Source: Paguma larvata (taxonomy: Eukaryota > Chordata > Mammalia > Carnivora > Viverridae). From it: a stretch of 64,000 nt of DNA. The stretch lies in the NCBI GenBank assembly GCA_030068075.1, contig CM057827.1, positions 65,610,500 to 65,674,499 of the forward strand, written 5' to 3'. The notes under the pieces are model-generated. The model was not told the DNA's origin, did not search any database, and saw only the letters and a list, made by a program, of their open reading frames with translations. Within the stretch, counting starts at the first letter, position 1; each line of letters opens with the position of its first letter. Made by a program: the position numbers and the translations under genes. This document shows positions 21,406 to 32,428 of this stretch, one piece after another.

Positions 21406-23110
21406 TATTTCAATGGCGAATTTAGTATATAAACATTCTAATCATTCTCTGTTCCCTGAGAGAATACCATGTTAGTTTTTTATAAATGCAGAATGAAAAC
21501 TCTAAAACCAAATGTATTTATACGTATATATACCCAAAATATACTTCTGGCTTTAAAACCATGATATTGGAATTCCTGTCGAACAATGATATCTGAATGC
21601 TTTTTTCCTAAAGCATAGTATTGTTAAGGTACACTGTAATGAAAAGTAACTATGAAAAGTCTTGTCTTAGAAGGAAGCTATGACTAGTACAATGCCAAAG
21701 CATTAGTTATTTTAGCTGTATATGCCATTATATTCTAAGAACATAGAATGGATTCCTGTAAAACATAAAGAATTATAAAATTAATAAATCTGATCAACCG
21801 GTCTAATATTTTTCCTGGTTTTGGATTTTGAATATCAAAACTCAACTCTAAGCATTGGAGAAACCACTATTTTGTGTGTCAAAACCTTTTTGATGTGGAG
21901 GTAAAGGAGCTGATAGAGTTTTCTTTTTCTAATTTAATTAATTCCTAGATTCTTTTGACTTTCATGCCGAAGATCACATCTGTATCAGTGTTTTATATGA
22001 AAGGTGTTTCCAGAATGTCCTATAAATGAAGGAGTGAACATGATGAGAACACATCCTTTCTCAATATTTTCCTTTTCTGCTTCTCTTTCTCTGGATAAAA
22101 CCATGGTAAACCCCAGTGCAAATGGAAACGAAAATGATCACACAGAATTCTGAGAACCAGAAAGCCCTGTTGATTTTTGGTGCTTCTTGGCTTTTCTGAT
22201 TCATTCTCTTTCCTTGTCGCCTTCTCAGTCTCCCTTCTTTCTCCCTTTTTTCCTCTCTGTCTTAGCAAAAAGGAAAGGAAGATATTGATACCAGAGAAGA
22301 CAGAGCTCTGGTCAAATAGGAGGTGGAGAAAGATCGTAAAGACCGAGAGACCGACAACTGCTATTTTCCTTATTCTGTTAGTATCCATATGCCTGTTAGT
22401 ATGGAGTTGAATTGTTTCTATGGGAAGTTGTTTTCTAAAATGCTAAGCTTTTTTGGATGTTGATGACTGAAGTACGACAGCTCATATGTACCGCTGAATA
22501 GTCTGACAGCATGAAAAAATTTACTGGCTCCTGGATGTTTTATCTTAATGTACCTACAAGTGCCACATATATTACAGTTTCTTCACGCTTAAAAGGTTTC
22601 TCGTTGTTGTATAGAAGTGTTGTTTGTTTCCACCTCACGATTTCCTCATTGGGGCTTTCTCCCCCATCACAGAAGTAATACGTTTTCAGAATAAGTCCCA
22701 ATCACTATGTGTGGCAGTCTTTTCCACCATGTGCTTAAAATGGTAAATTGCTTTCTATAAGTTATATTTATAGAATGGAATTCTGTACTGCAAATGAAAA
22801 CAAAATATATCTGTCCTATTACCAACTCATGTTTTCAAAATTAGGAACAAAAAAAATATATATGATTCATATTTGGAATATTTATAATCTTAAACATAGG
22901 AATCACTGTCCGTGTATGCATATCGTAATGCTCTCAACATATTAGTTGCTCAATGTTTGACAACAAATTGATGAAAAATGCCCCATTTAATATCATTCAC
23001 TAGTCTTCAGTTTTTATTTCCCCAATCCAAACTTTCTAGTAAAGTGGGTAATTTCTGGGATATATAGATAACAAGATTAAAGAAAGTTTCATTTAGAATT
23101 ATCTTGTCAC
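21406..23110. other. Repeat-poor unique DNA
   Basis: No recognisable transposon. A 122-codon minus-strand frame (22020-22388) overlaps a 77-codon plus-strand frame. Its Lys/Arg/Glu-rich composition follows the local pyrimidine-rich plus strand, and I see no domain, so I do not call it. Confidence 0.45.
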
Positions 23111-23133
23111 CATTTTTTTTTTTTTTTTTTTTA

Positions 23134-23518
23134 GGATTTGGTAGCACAACTTCTATCCAAGGATCTAGTAATTAAGCTCTCAGATATAAAACCAAAGTAT
23201 TCTAAGCAGGAAAGGGTTGGCTTGTATCAAGATAAACTAAAATCTCAAACACTCCATTTCCAAGATCAACTCAGAGAAATAAAAAGGCACTTAACAGCCA
23301 GGAAATCCTATCCTATAGGATCACAAAAAAAGAACTGGCTATTCAGATTAAAAGATAGAGGTTACTGCTTGTTTTCCCCAATATGTCTGAAGAGGTTTTA
23401 TTTAGAAAGACACTCCTCACATAGCAGTATACAGTCTACATATGCAAGAATACTTATGAAAAAGGTATTTAACATTTCACTGAACATTCTGGAAAAAAAG
23501 AACAAACAATGCTTATAA
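23134..23518 (+). other. Open frame after a poly-T/AG acceptor-like site, unassigned
   Basis: A run of about 21 T ends in ttag (23112-23134), which resembles a 3' splice acceptor. From there a frame stays open for about 127 codons to the stop at 23516. The predicted peptide is Lys/Gln/Leu-rich near its start (DKLKSQTLHFQDQLREIKRH), helix-like, and then low-complexity basic. A weak donor-like aaaaag/gtattt lies at 23466. The frame has no ATG near its beginning and I recognise no family. The T run could equally be the tail of an unidentified minus-strand retroelement. I lean towards chance. Confidence 0.12.
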
Positions 23519-26500
23519 TGTGGCTATAATATCAACTTTATTTCATTCACAAATTCGAGGCAAATTGCTGAGAAACCAACATGATTTACAGTGCAATTTT
23601 ATCTTTGCAATATTTAGGCACTAACCAATGTTATTCAATGTTTTCTTTCCGATAGTATAGAAGATTATTTAAAAATCTTTGTAATAAAACATTTAATGGG
23701 TTATTATAAGCTGTCACATGGAGGCCAATTTGATGGAGAATAATCCGAGACCTCTCTGGATGATTTGTGACTGACATGTCCTCTCTGCCGTGGATCTTTT
23801 TGCTAAAGAATCAACAGAAAATTAATTTTCTAAGACGAGAGAGGAAGGGAAGAAAAGGGTGTGTTTGGTCAAAATTAGGCAAATATGACAATAAAAATTA
23901 TAAATATTATGCTGCCACATTTGGGTCTGGAACTATTCAAAATGAGTAATTTCTCTGAGAAGTTAGCAGGGTATTATCTTACAAGATTTCTAGATGACTT
24001 TTCATCCATTGCTGTGGCTATTCATGTAGTTTCAAATCCAGTCAACGACTTAAGAGTCCAGGCTGGAGTACAGTATTAGAGAAAGCCTCAGGATTCTTCC
24101 TACAGTCAAATTCTGTACATGAATACTCACTTCATCACTTTCGTGTGTGCCTGTGTGTTTAGTATTATTGTATGTTTAACCTATTGACAAAGTGAAGCCT
24201 AAAAAAGAACCCGAATGGAAAAATATTAACATAGCTTTATAAAAAGACAGGAGAGAAAGGGAAGAGCCTTCTGTTATTAAATTCAACTAAATGGCTCTTC
24301 TTTCTCAGCTGGAGCAGCCAGTGAATACTTTCCTCATAAGCATATTTTATTTTCTATAATAAATCACAAGATTCATTAGATATTTGTAGTTAAATAATCT
24401 GAACTGGTCCTAGAACTTTCTTGTTTCACTCTCTCTCTTCTATGAACTTACACAGCTGTTTAGTTCTTTTGTAAACAGGGAAGGCTAGGCACTCTTGCAT
24501 AGATCTTTTTAGCATATGAAACATATTGACATGAATATAACATATGTGCCAAAGCAATATTATTCAGCTAACATTTCAACGAAATGTAACATAAAATTTT
24601 AAATTACATATTTCTGCCTATATTTGATTCTTGTTTACTGTATCCGATCCAGAAAAAAGAAGACTCTTATTATGAAAAATCATCCCTAATATCTTTGCAT
24701 TTTAATATCATAAGAAAAGAATGGCTATTACTAGTTGTTTATTTCCGATTGCTCTAACTTCACCAGGTGTCAACACAGCAATTTTAGTTGATCAAGACTT
24801 TTGACTCATATGGGAGGGGTCCAGAAGGACACTGACAGACATAAGTATGTCAAAACATGGAAAGTAGATTCATTTTGTTTATTGGAGCATCAAGGTAAAA
24901 GACAGGTTTGCCCTCTGTTTGAAGCGTATTACCTTAAGCAAATCTGTCGCGTCTTATTACCTTAGTTTCTTCAAATAGAAGGCACAAGTTCTTTTCCTTC
25001 TCAGGAAGAGTGGTGTAATTATTCATTACTGGTGCTTCACATAAAAAATACAGTATGTGGTGTGTTAAATGATATATATATAAATCTTATTTTCTAAATT
25101 ACCATTAATGAAATCTTTGTAAGATTTAACTCTTTTGTTCTCAGGAATGGAAGCATCTTCTACTAAAATGTTTTAGAAATTTCTTTTACCGCTTATTCAT
25201 TGTATAAATATGTAGATTGCCATTACCCTAATGGAAATGTAATGTTGCATTTCTCTTTATCATTGTACACTTGGATATTCCACTAGAATTTAATTCTCAC
25301 AGCACTATGAATGACCGCAAATCTCTTAATACGTACTTAAACAATATGTCCTTTCATTACTACAATGCTCTACATACACAAATATCTTGGAGTAGAACTT
25401 GAGAGTCTTGCAAGTTGAACAGGTCCTAGAAGTCAAAGGAGGTAGCTATCTTTTCCAAAATGTTAGGATCAATTTTCAGATGTTGAGTACAAACTGAATA
25501 AGGAAGAAAAACTAGATAGGAGCATGGAGTATTTATTATGTCAACTGCGTTGTGAAATTTCAGATTAAGATCCGTGTCATTTTTTATGAGCTAAAGAAAA
25601 CTCTCATTCATATGTATGTCCTCTCTACAATAATGTGTTTACTTTTCTTACCTTACCTAAAAGTTAAAAAAAAAAAAACAACACCAAAAACATATATTAC
25701 AATCTGACCCAGGCCACAAGAAGGGGTGAGGAAGGGATACCAACTAAGTACTTGGCTCGCTGGGAAGGGGAGGTACATGGTCCCTCTACACACAAAAGTA
25801 CTGAAGGGGGGACCCTAGGATATTAGATATTTTGCAATATGCTGTAAAATCTCCCATAGTAAATGCTGCTGTAATCTGACCTTTCTCTTTTTGTTTTAGT
25901 ACAGGTGAAGTACTGGCTGACTTCCTTGCTTATATGACAATTTTTTGTCCCTAATCTTCTGAAGGTATCAGTGCTGCTGACTTAAGTCATGCTGGCTTTC
26001 ATTCAGCTCCTGCACTTCCTGGAGGGAACTTGACAAAAAAAAAAAAAAAAGAGAATTTTAGATAAATGAAATTTACACTGACACTCTCAACAGTGGTGTT
26101 TACTGTAAAGTGTGATTTAGAGGAAAAAGGCCCACTTAGGGAAGATCTCTGGCTTCTGTGATTTTCTTAATAATCATCCCTCAGGTTTTATTGGCTTTAA
26201 GGGATTTTATATCACTCTATTTGAATACCACTTAAGTACTAAGAAAAAGCCTGAGAAATACCTATTCCAGGGATTACTAGCCCCAACGGACTTAAGAAGT
26301 ACAAGTTTTTTTAATGTACCAGGTTTAGTAATTAAAAAAAAAAAAAGCTCCATTCACTTCATTTCTCCTTAGCAATCATTTGAATAACAGGAATTTTTTC
26401 CAAAAAGATCCATGCAGAATAATTGGGTAATTTTCTTGAGGGAAGAATTGAAATGGCAATTCAACTCTACTTTCAATCAGAAACTCCATGACTCTTTAGC

Positions 26501-27477
26501 CTGATCTTTGTTGCTCCATAGGGTTTTTAGCTGGTTAAGAAGCCGCTGGTGCCTTTACACAATTTTGTGCTGTATAAAAGCAGGGACCCCAATGTTTGGG
26601 CAATTCCACAAACTGACTAGAGTTTCTGGTTTGCTTCCTGAAGGAGCTTTGTTACACCTAAAAGTGAAGTGGCTTTAATGAAACCCCATTGCTGGTGGCT
26701 AAAGGGCTTCCTGTGTCTAGTTAGAACCTGGAGAGGAGGTGAATTGAGACCCTTCTCACTATGCCCCAGGGAAGCATTGTTAGCATCCGGGAGAATTTGG
26801 TTTCTGGAGTTTTTCGTTTGCACAGATTCCATACTGTGTTATCCATTGCCAGGGGGATAAAAGGGGAGGTTTTTGAAGAGAATTGATACCATGATTCTCA
26901 TATGAACAATGCTTCATGTGATAGGCATGACCAATCTAAAGATAAGTATTTCAAAAGGAAAGAAAAAGTTAATTCTATTCTATGGGGTAAAGCATAACTA
27001 GACCAGGAAGACATTAGAACTTGGATGAATTTTTATCATAGGTATTAATTCATAACAATAACAACACTAACAGTAACAAAATACTCCCATCAGTTATTAG
27101 AGCCCATTTGTGAAAACCTACTCCAGATTTGTGCATTTGCAGTCTCGTATTTGTCAATGAAACTCTTGGTTTTGCATAAACTTTTAATCTTGTCCAACCA
27201 CTCCCCTTCTGAATAAGCTAAAACACATATACACTTGCATGCATGCACACACATGCACACACACACACAGTCACTTGTCTTTGGAAATAGTTGATGGTTC
27301 ACACAGATAAAAATGATTTAAAATATGTGGATGTTACATTTCTTTTAGGCTAGTATCCTATTTCACAGTTTCACTAAAGCAATCCTTTAATTCATTCCGC
27401 CAGATCCTAGCAAACTATCCTAACTAGTCTGAAATGAGCGTATAGAAAATCTCCCAAGCATTATAGATTTCTTCATC
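23519..27477. other. About 4 kb of repeat-poor unique DNA
   Basis: No SINE, LINE or LTR signature was recognised over an unusually long stretch. A runs occur at about 25668-25679, 26035-26051 and 26335-26346, and a short CA-rich patch at 27238-27270. Frames are short (60-71 codons). It may hold conserved non-coding sequence or very old, unrecognisable repeats. Confidence 0.5.
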
Positions 27478-27494
27478 AGGAAGTACTTTTAATA

Positions 27495-27710
27495 TTTTTA
27501 TAATTTTTTTAATGTTTATTTTTGAGAGGAGAGAGAGAGAGAGAACAAGCAGGTGAGGGGCAGAGAGAGGGAGACATAGAATCTGAAGCAGACTCCAACT
27601 CTGAGCTGTCAGCACAGACTCCAATGTGGGGCTCGAACTCATGGATTACAAGATTTTGACCTGAGCTGAAGTCAGATGCTTAGCCAACTGAGCCACTCAG
27701 GCACCCCATA
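27495..27710 (-). mobile_element. Carnivore SINE (felid type) with perfect 17-bp TSD
   Basis: On the minus strand: head ggggtgcctgagtggctcag, the felid body (gctgacagctcagag), a CT tract and an A-tail. The flanks aggaagtacttttaata at 27478-27494 and 27711-27727 are identical over 17 bp. Confidence 0.97.
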
Positions 27711-28002
27711 AGGAAGTACTTTTAATAATGATTCTAATTTTTAAATAACATTTGATTCCAGTCTAATTCAGACCCATTGAATGTCAACTGATTATGACTG
27801 AATATAACTGATTGTTCTGTCTTTAGCAACCAGTTACATTAATGAATGAATTTATGAAGTTGCCCCTCAGTTCGTCTTCAGTTATACCGAAAACACAGTT
27901 GTGAACTTGTTAATCACGTAATTATAAATGTGCTGTCTTACTTTCTTCTGACTCATGAACATGGACACAAGAAAAGAGCTAGGAACTGATAGAGGTGTGA
28001 AA

Positions 28003-28007
28003 GTCTC
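28003..28007. repeat. 5-bp TSD (left) of the solo LTR
   Basis: gtctc directly precedes the LTR terminal TG. The identical word at 28493-28497 directly follows the terminal CA. Confidence 0.85.
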
Positions 28008-28075
28008 TGTAAGGTTATGAGTCGCTGATGGATAAAAGTAAGACTGCCAAGGCAAAGTGAGGTCAGAGAGTACAC

Positions 28076-28081
28076 TTTATT
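28076..28081 (-). terminator. LTR poly(A) signal AATAAA
   Basis: tttatt on the plus strand is AATAAA on the LTR strand, in the context gcaataaagtgt. It lies about 70 bases from the U5 end, the expected R-region place. Confidence 0.7.
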
Positions 28082-28311
28082 GCAAGCACCCTTGGGCGAG
28101 GTTCCCCGACTGGCAAGAGAGGAGTCGGGGAAGTCGCCCCCGAGATTGGAGTTAGGGGTTTTAAGGGGTTTGATGCTGAAGTTGGCTACATAATTCTTTC
28201 TTTTTTTATTGGAGATTCTGTCTGCTTGCCAAGGTCCTATTGGTCTGCCGGAGTTTGGGGCGGAGGTTTAGGTCCCTGTTAGGTATCAGATTTCCGAGAG
28301 TGAGGCGTCCC

Positions 28312-28447
28312 TCCTTTGTGGTTTTGGCGGGAATGTCGGCCATCTTGGGTCGGTTTCCATTGTCTCCTTTGTGGTTTTTTGGCGGGAATGTCGGCCATCT
28401 TGGGGTCCCTTCTTCAGGGTTTTTGGCGGGAATGTCGGCCATCTTGG
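28312..28447 (-). promoter_or_regulatory. Three U3 direct repeats with YY1-like and E2F-like motifs
   Basis: The 23-bp core ggcgggaatgtcggccatct followed by tgg occurs exactly at 28326-28348, 28381-28403 and 28425-28447, with start-to-start spacing 55 and 44 bases. On the minus strand each core reads ccaagatggccg (YY1-like AAGATGGC) then ttcccgcc (E2F-like). The flanks also repeat: tcctttgtggtttt before the first two cores and ggtttccattgt after the first and third. This is a typical LTR enhancer-repeat arrangement. Factor binding is inferred from motif only. Confidence 0.75.
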
Positions 28448-28497
28448 GTTGGTTTCCATTGTGTGGAGCCTTCCCTCTGCCCTAGCCCAACAGTCTC

Positions 28498-29429
28498 CTT
28501 TATATTCTTTAGTAATAGACACGATTATATGTTGGTTGAGGCACATTTTCCAAGCCACCCACATGTCTATCTCTACTCAGATGTCAGTACGCTATGTCAT
28601 GATTACCCCATTGTGATAAATAGCGGGGAGACTAGATTCGAGAAAAGTTACCAGATTGTCATATGTCTTTCCAAATACATGAAAATAAGTTCCAATCTGA
28701 CCTCTGTCAGTTCTGATTCTCCAGTTCAGCATGCTAGCGAGTGAGCTTGCTCTCAGAGTTTCACTTCTCAGAACTCCCTGTTCATTTCTAACATTTTGAC
28801 TTATTCAACTCAAATAATGAGTCAAAAATCAAGAAGCAATTAAACTGAGTGCAATTAAATTTAGTATGCCAGTCTTTCATTCAGGTCAGAACACAAATGA
28901 AAATTAAAGAAAGTGCCAAATTTGATTATCGAACAAGATAAAACCTAAAATTTCAACTGCAGTGTAATCATTTAAACCTCAAACTCTTATAGACACAACG
29001 TTTTGAAATATTAGAATAATTCTTTACAGAAAAATAAAAGCTTTCAAAGCAAGAATAATTTCATATTTTTCTTCCCTGTCCAACTTCTGCTATACTTTAT
29101 ACCCCACATCACTGGTTATCTCCCCTTCAGAACTCTTCTAGATTATTCTTACTTACAACATTTTCATCTTTTCATATATTAACATGACAAATATCTATCC
29201 CCATCACATATTTTCAATAATCACATGCTGTCAGATATAACCTTTCTTATAATACTTTCTTTACTGTTTTTGGAGAAAAAAATTAACCCACTTTAATACA
29301 TTTTCTTTATATCCTTCCAACTTGGAGCTTTTTGGTGGTATAAGTGGATATATCTAAGCCCTTACAAATTGGAGTTTATAGCCCATCCATGGGGAAGGAA
29401 ACTTACCTCAAACTTCTTAAAAGCATCCA
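28498..29429. other. Unique AT-rich DNA, no gene recognised
   Basis: No recognisable repeat. A frame running from the LTR into this region (28316-28744) is an accident of the GC-rich LTR and not a gene. Confidence 0.5.
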
Positions 29430-31090
29430 AAGATCCTGACATATTATATTCAAAGCAGTAAAAGAAAGACTAATAACTTATTTTCAATAGTTATAATGGA
29501 AGCCAGAAAACAGTGATATGATATTTTTTTTCCAGTGATCCCATCTATATTCAATAAATGAAGTCTCTACTTAGAAACAGATTCAAAAGCTGAGCAGACC
29601 CATATTGAAGAAATAACTCAGGAAGTTCTTCAGAAAGACAAAAGCAAGGGTATGCTGGAAGAAATATAAAACAAAAAGAGTGAAAATATGGGTAAATCCA
29701 AATGAATGCTGACTATCTAAATCAATGATACTAATAGCTTATGGGATTTAAAATATGCTTAGCTAGCATAAGATGTAAGTCCCTTCTACTAACAATTGTA
29801 AAACACTGTTGAAAGAAGTTAAAGAAGAATAAAAGAGAGGAATATGCTTTCTTTATCAATTAGAAGACTCCTATTGTTTTGTCAATTTTTACTTAAGGTG
29901 ACCTAAAATTTACTAGAATCCCAATCAAAATTCCAGATTTTTTGTGTGGAAATTTTAAAACTGATTCTAGTGTTTCTGTGGAAACACTATCAAAGTAACC
30001 ATGCAAAAGAAGAATAAAGCTAGAAGATATACACTACCAGATATGAAGACTTATGATAAGATTACAGTAGTTAAGACTTTATTGGTATTAGGTATTAGGC
30101 ACAAGGATTTCCACAAAGCCACTGCCTCAGTTCTGGAGGGGAAGTATATCTTTACAGATAAATGGTGGTGAATTAATTGGATAACTGCATGAAAACCAAG
30201 AATTCTTCCCTGCTTTACACCGTATTCAAAGATTAGTTCAGAGTATATAGTTTATATCAGAAATGTGGAAATTAAAAGTCTAAAAGGAAACAGTCAATGA
30301 TATTAATGACAGACTTTGAGACAGATAAATATTTCTTATATAAGATATAAAAAAAAACTAACCATTAAAACAACATTAGATAATAGAGTGAAAACAAGTC
30401 AGAAACTAGGAAACCATATTTGAAGTATCTGCCAACAAAGGACTCAAATTCATAGCATGTTTGGGATTCCATAGGGGGGAAAAAACCCTTACAACTCAGT
30501 TTTAAAATGGTCAAAAGAATAGGCACTTAACAAAAATATCCAAATGAACAATAAGCATATTAAAACATGTTCAGCATTATTACTAAATAGGGAAATGAAA
30601 ACTAAACCCACAATGCTATGCCATGACATAAGAGAATAACTAAAGTAAAAAGGATGGGCAATATCAAATAACAGGAATAATGGACTAATTATAAGTTAAC
30701 ACATCATTGATGGGAGTGTAAATTGGGAGTACGATTTGGTACAAAATCTTTTGAAATCTCTTTGACAGTGTCTAAGGCTAAACAAGCACTCAGTCTGTCA
30801 TCCAACAATTCTTCTCCCATGTGTATTCCCATTGGAAATGAGTGCTGATATCCAACAATAGATAGATACATAGATACATCGATAGAGACAGAGATAGAAG
30901 ATAAATAGCTAGAGTAATACCGATATACATATATACACATGAATATGCAATCCCAGCACTGGGAGGGGCTTCTGGGCAAGAAAGACGAAGGAAATATCAT
31001 TAACTGTATAGATGGAAAAACAGGCACTGAAAAGTAAGGAGTTAGATCCTCAATACTGGATATCTGAGGAATCAGAGACAAAGGCAAGTT
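29430..31090 (+). mobile_element. Ancient LINE-1 (L1M), plus strand, internally deleted
   Basis: 29430-29830 resembles the L1M inter-ORF region ('ggaagccagaaaacagtga', 'ggaagttcttcagaaagac', 'atatgggtaaatccaaatg'). From about 29890 it is late ORF2 ('cccaatcaaaattccagatt', 'ttctgtggaaacactatcaa', 'actaccagatatgaagact', 'cttacaactcagttttaaaa', 'gatgggagtgtaaattggga'). A large part of ORF2 is missing between them, and all frames are broken. The minus-strand 127-codon frame at 30704-31087 is an antisense shadow. Confidence 0.7.
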
Positions 31091-31639
31091 CTACCAGATG
31101 GTGAGTGACACGAATACATAAATGGGATTGTTTCTGCTTTCCCGTGGCCTTGGCCTTGGCCCTGGCCCTGGAACAGAGCTCAGTGATATATTATTAAATG
31201 CATGAAGTGATAAATCATCCCTTTATGCCTACAAACCCCAAATTTAAGCTCATAGAAGAAATAGAGGTAGACAAGATGAGACCAGAATGAACAATTCAAG
31301 GTGAAAGTGGGAGGGAGGTAGTAGTAATTTTCCTATTCCATCTATTCCATGTTCCACTGTAAGCTCTCTCCAAAAAGGGCAATAAAATGAGGGTAAGGAG
31401 GAACGAATGTATTGTCTAGGTGGGTGGAGAAAGTGGTGCACATCCTTTGTTTAAACCATATTAAATATGTGCGGGGAGAAAAACCTATCTGAAACCAAAT
31501 CATTTATAGAAATTCTCTCAGGGAAATACTTTGAATGTTATATATTTCTGTAGTGATGAAACATTTGATAAGAAGCACTTTTAGGTTTCATACAAGTTGT
31601 AATAAAAGTTTCTTAAGTCTAAAATATATGTAGAATTTT
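31091..31639. other. Unassigned DNA with a short hexamer repeat
   Basis: No gene is seen. A short imperfect hexamer repeat (ccttgg/ccctgg) lies at about 31146-31172. Confidence 0.45.
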
Positions 31640-31970
31640 ATGATCACAAGAGCTAAAAAGCAGAAAAAGGATAAATGGTACTAAAATGTTTTAAATGTTC
31701 TAAGGTCTTTACATTGTCTGTAAAGTACAAGTATCAATTTACATTAGTTTTAATAAGTCAGGATGAATATTATAATATCTAAAGAACCATTAAGAGTAGT
31801 AAAAATTGAATATAAGTAATAGCATAGGAGAAATTGAATAATAAAAAGTACTCAAATTTTCCAAAAGAAGGGTATAAAGTAAAAAGAAAATGTACTCAGA
31901 AGAGTTAGGACAAATAGAAAACAAAGAGTCAGACTGTAAATTAAACCCAAATAGATGAGTGGAATTATTG
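31640..31970 (+). repeat. Probable L1M inter-ORF fragment, plus strand
   Basis: 'aataaaaagtactcaaattt', 'ccaaaagaagggtataaag', 'gttaggacaaatagaaaaca' and 'ctgtaaattaaacccaaata' follow the L1M segment just upstream of ORF2. Only the last 120 bases are convincing. Confidence 0.5.
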
Positions 31971-31995
31971 GAGTATATGGTATTTCTTGGTTTTT

Positions 31996-32192
31996 AAGTT
32001 TTTTAAAAAATTTATTTATTTTGGGGTGGGAAGGGGCAGAGAAAGAGGGAGAGATGGAATCCCAAGCAGGCTCCCCACTGTCAGCATAGAGCCCAGCATG
32101 GGGCTCAGTCTCATGAACCATGAGTCCATGACCTGAGCCGAAATCAAGGGTCAGATGCTTATCCAACTGACTAGCCAAGCCACCCAGGCTAC
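31996..32192 (-). mobile_element. Carnivore SINE, older type, minus strand
   Basis: On the minus strand: a degraded head (tagcctgggtggcttgg), 'ggtcatggactcatggttca', a body with gctgacagtgggg-type sequence, a CT block and an aataaataaa tail. The head has a small insertion. No clear TSD. Confidence 0.9.
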
Positions 32193-32428
32193 CATATTTT
32201 TAACTTTTTGAGAAACCTCCACACTGTTTTCCACAGTGTACCAATTTACATTCCCACCAACTGTGCATGAAGTTCATTTTTCCATGTCCTTGTCAACACT
32301 TGTTATTTCTTGTCTTCTTCATTTTAGCCACTTTAACAGGTTAAGGTGACAGCTCATTGTGGTTTTTATTTGCATTTCCCTGATGATGAATGATATTGAG
32401 CATCTTTTCATGTGTCTGTTGGCCACAC
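32193..32428 (-). mobile_element. LINE-1 ORF2 3' fragment, inverted half of a 5'-inverted L1
   Basis: Minus-strand reading gives an L1 ORF2 C-terminal signature ([24 protein letters not shown], then a degraded CWxxCGE/WWECKL zone). It abuts a sense-orientation L1 3' UTR at about 32429. Confidence 0.85.

Larger units (their letters stand above)
28008..28492 (-). mobile_element. Solo endogenous-retrovirus LTR, 485 bp
   Basis: It is bounded by TG and CA and by an exact 5-bp TSD (gtctc). No internal retroviral sequence lies on either side, so it is a solo LTR left by LTR-LTR recombination. Read on the minus strand, U3 starts at 28492. There follow three direct repeats (28326-28447), a ccaat box (about 28229-28225 on the minus strand), an AT-rich TATA-like aataaaaaa (about 28210-28201), then GC-rich R with the aataaa poly(A) signal at 28081-28076 and a short U5. 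The layout, R position and CpG richness suggest a class I (gammaretrovirus-like) element. I cannot name the felid family. It is far more GC/CpG-rich than its surroundings. Confidence 0.9.

Noticed and set aside
22020..22388. 122-codon minus-strand frame with a hydrophobic start
   Set aside because: No domain recognised, no splice or promoter context, and the composition follows the local pyrimidine-rich strand. An opposite frame overlaps it.
28326..28447. Three evenly placed identical 23-bp words, superficially CRISPR-like
   Set aside because: Vertebrate nuclear DNA inside an LTR; spacers partly identical to each other; these are LTR enhancer repeats.
28008..28492. CpG-island gene promoter
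   Set aside because: The GC-rich block coincides exactly with the LTR and has TG/CA ends with a TSD; no gene follows it.
28206..28564. Minus-strand frames with repeated MADIPAK-type peptides, looking like a repeat protein
   Set aside because: They are translations of the three 23-bp U3 repeats of the solo LTR. The frame changes between copies and there is no gene context.
30704..31087. 127-codon minus-strand frame
   Set aside because: Antisense of an old plus-strand L1 ORF2 remnant and a gata-type low-complexity stretch.
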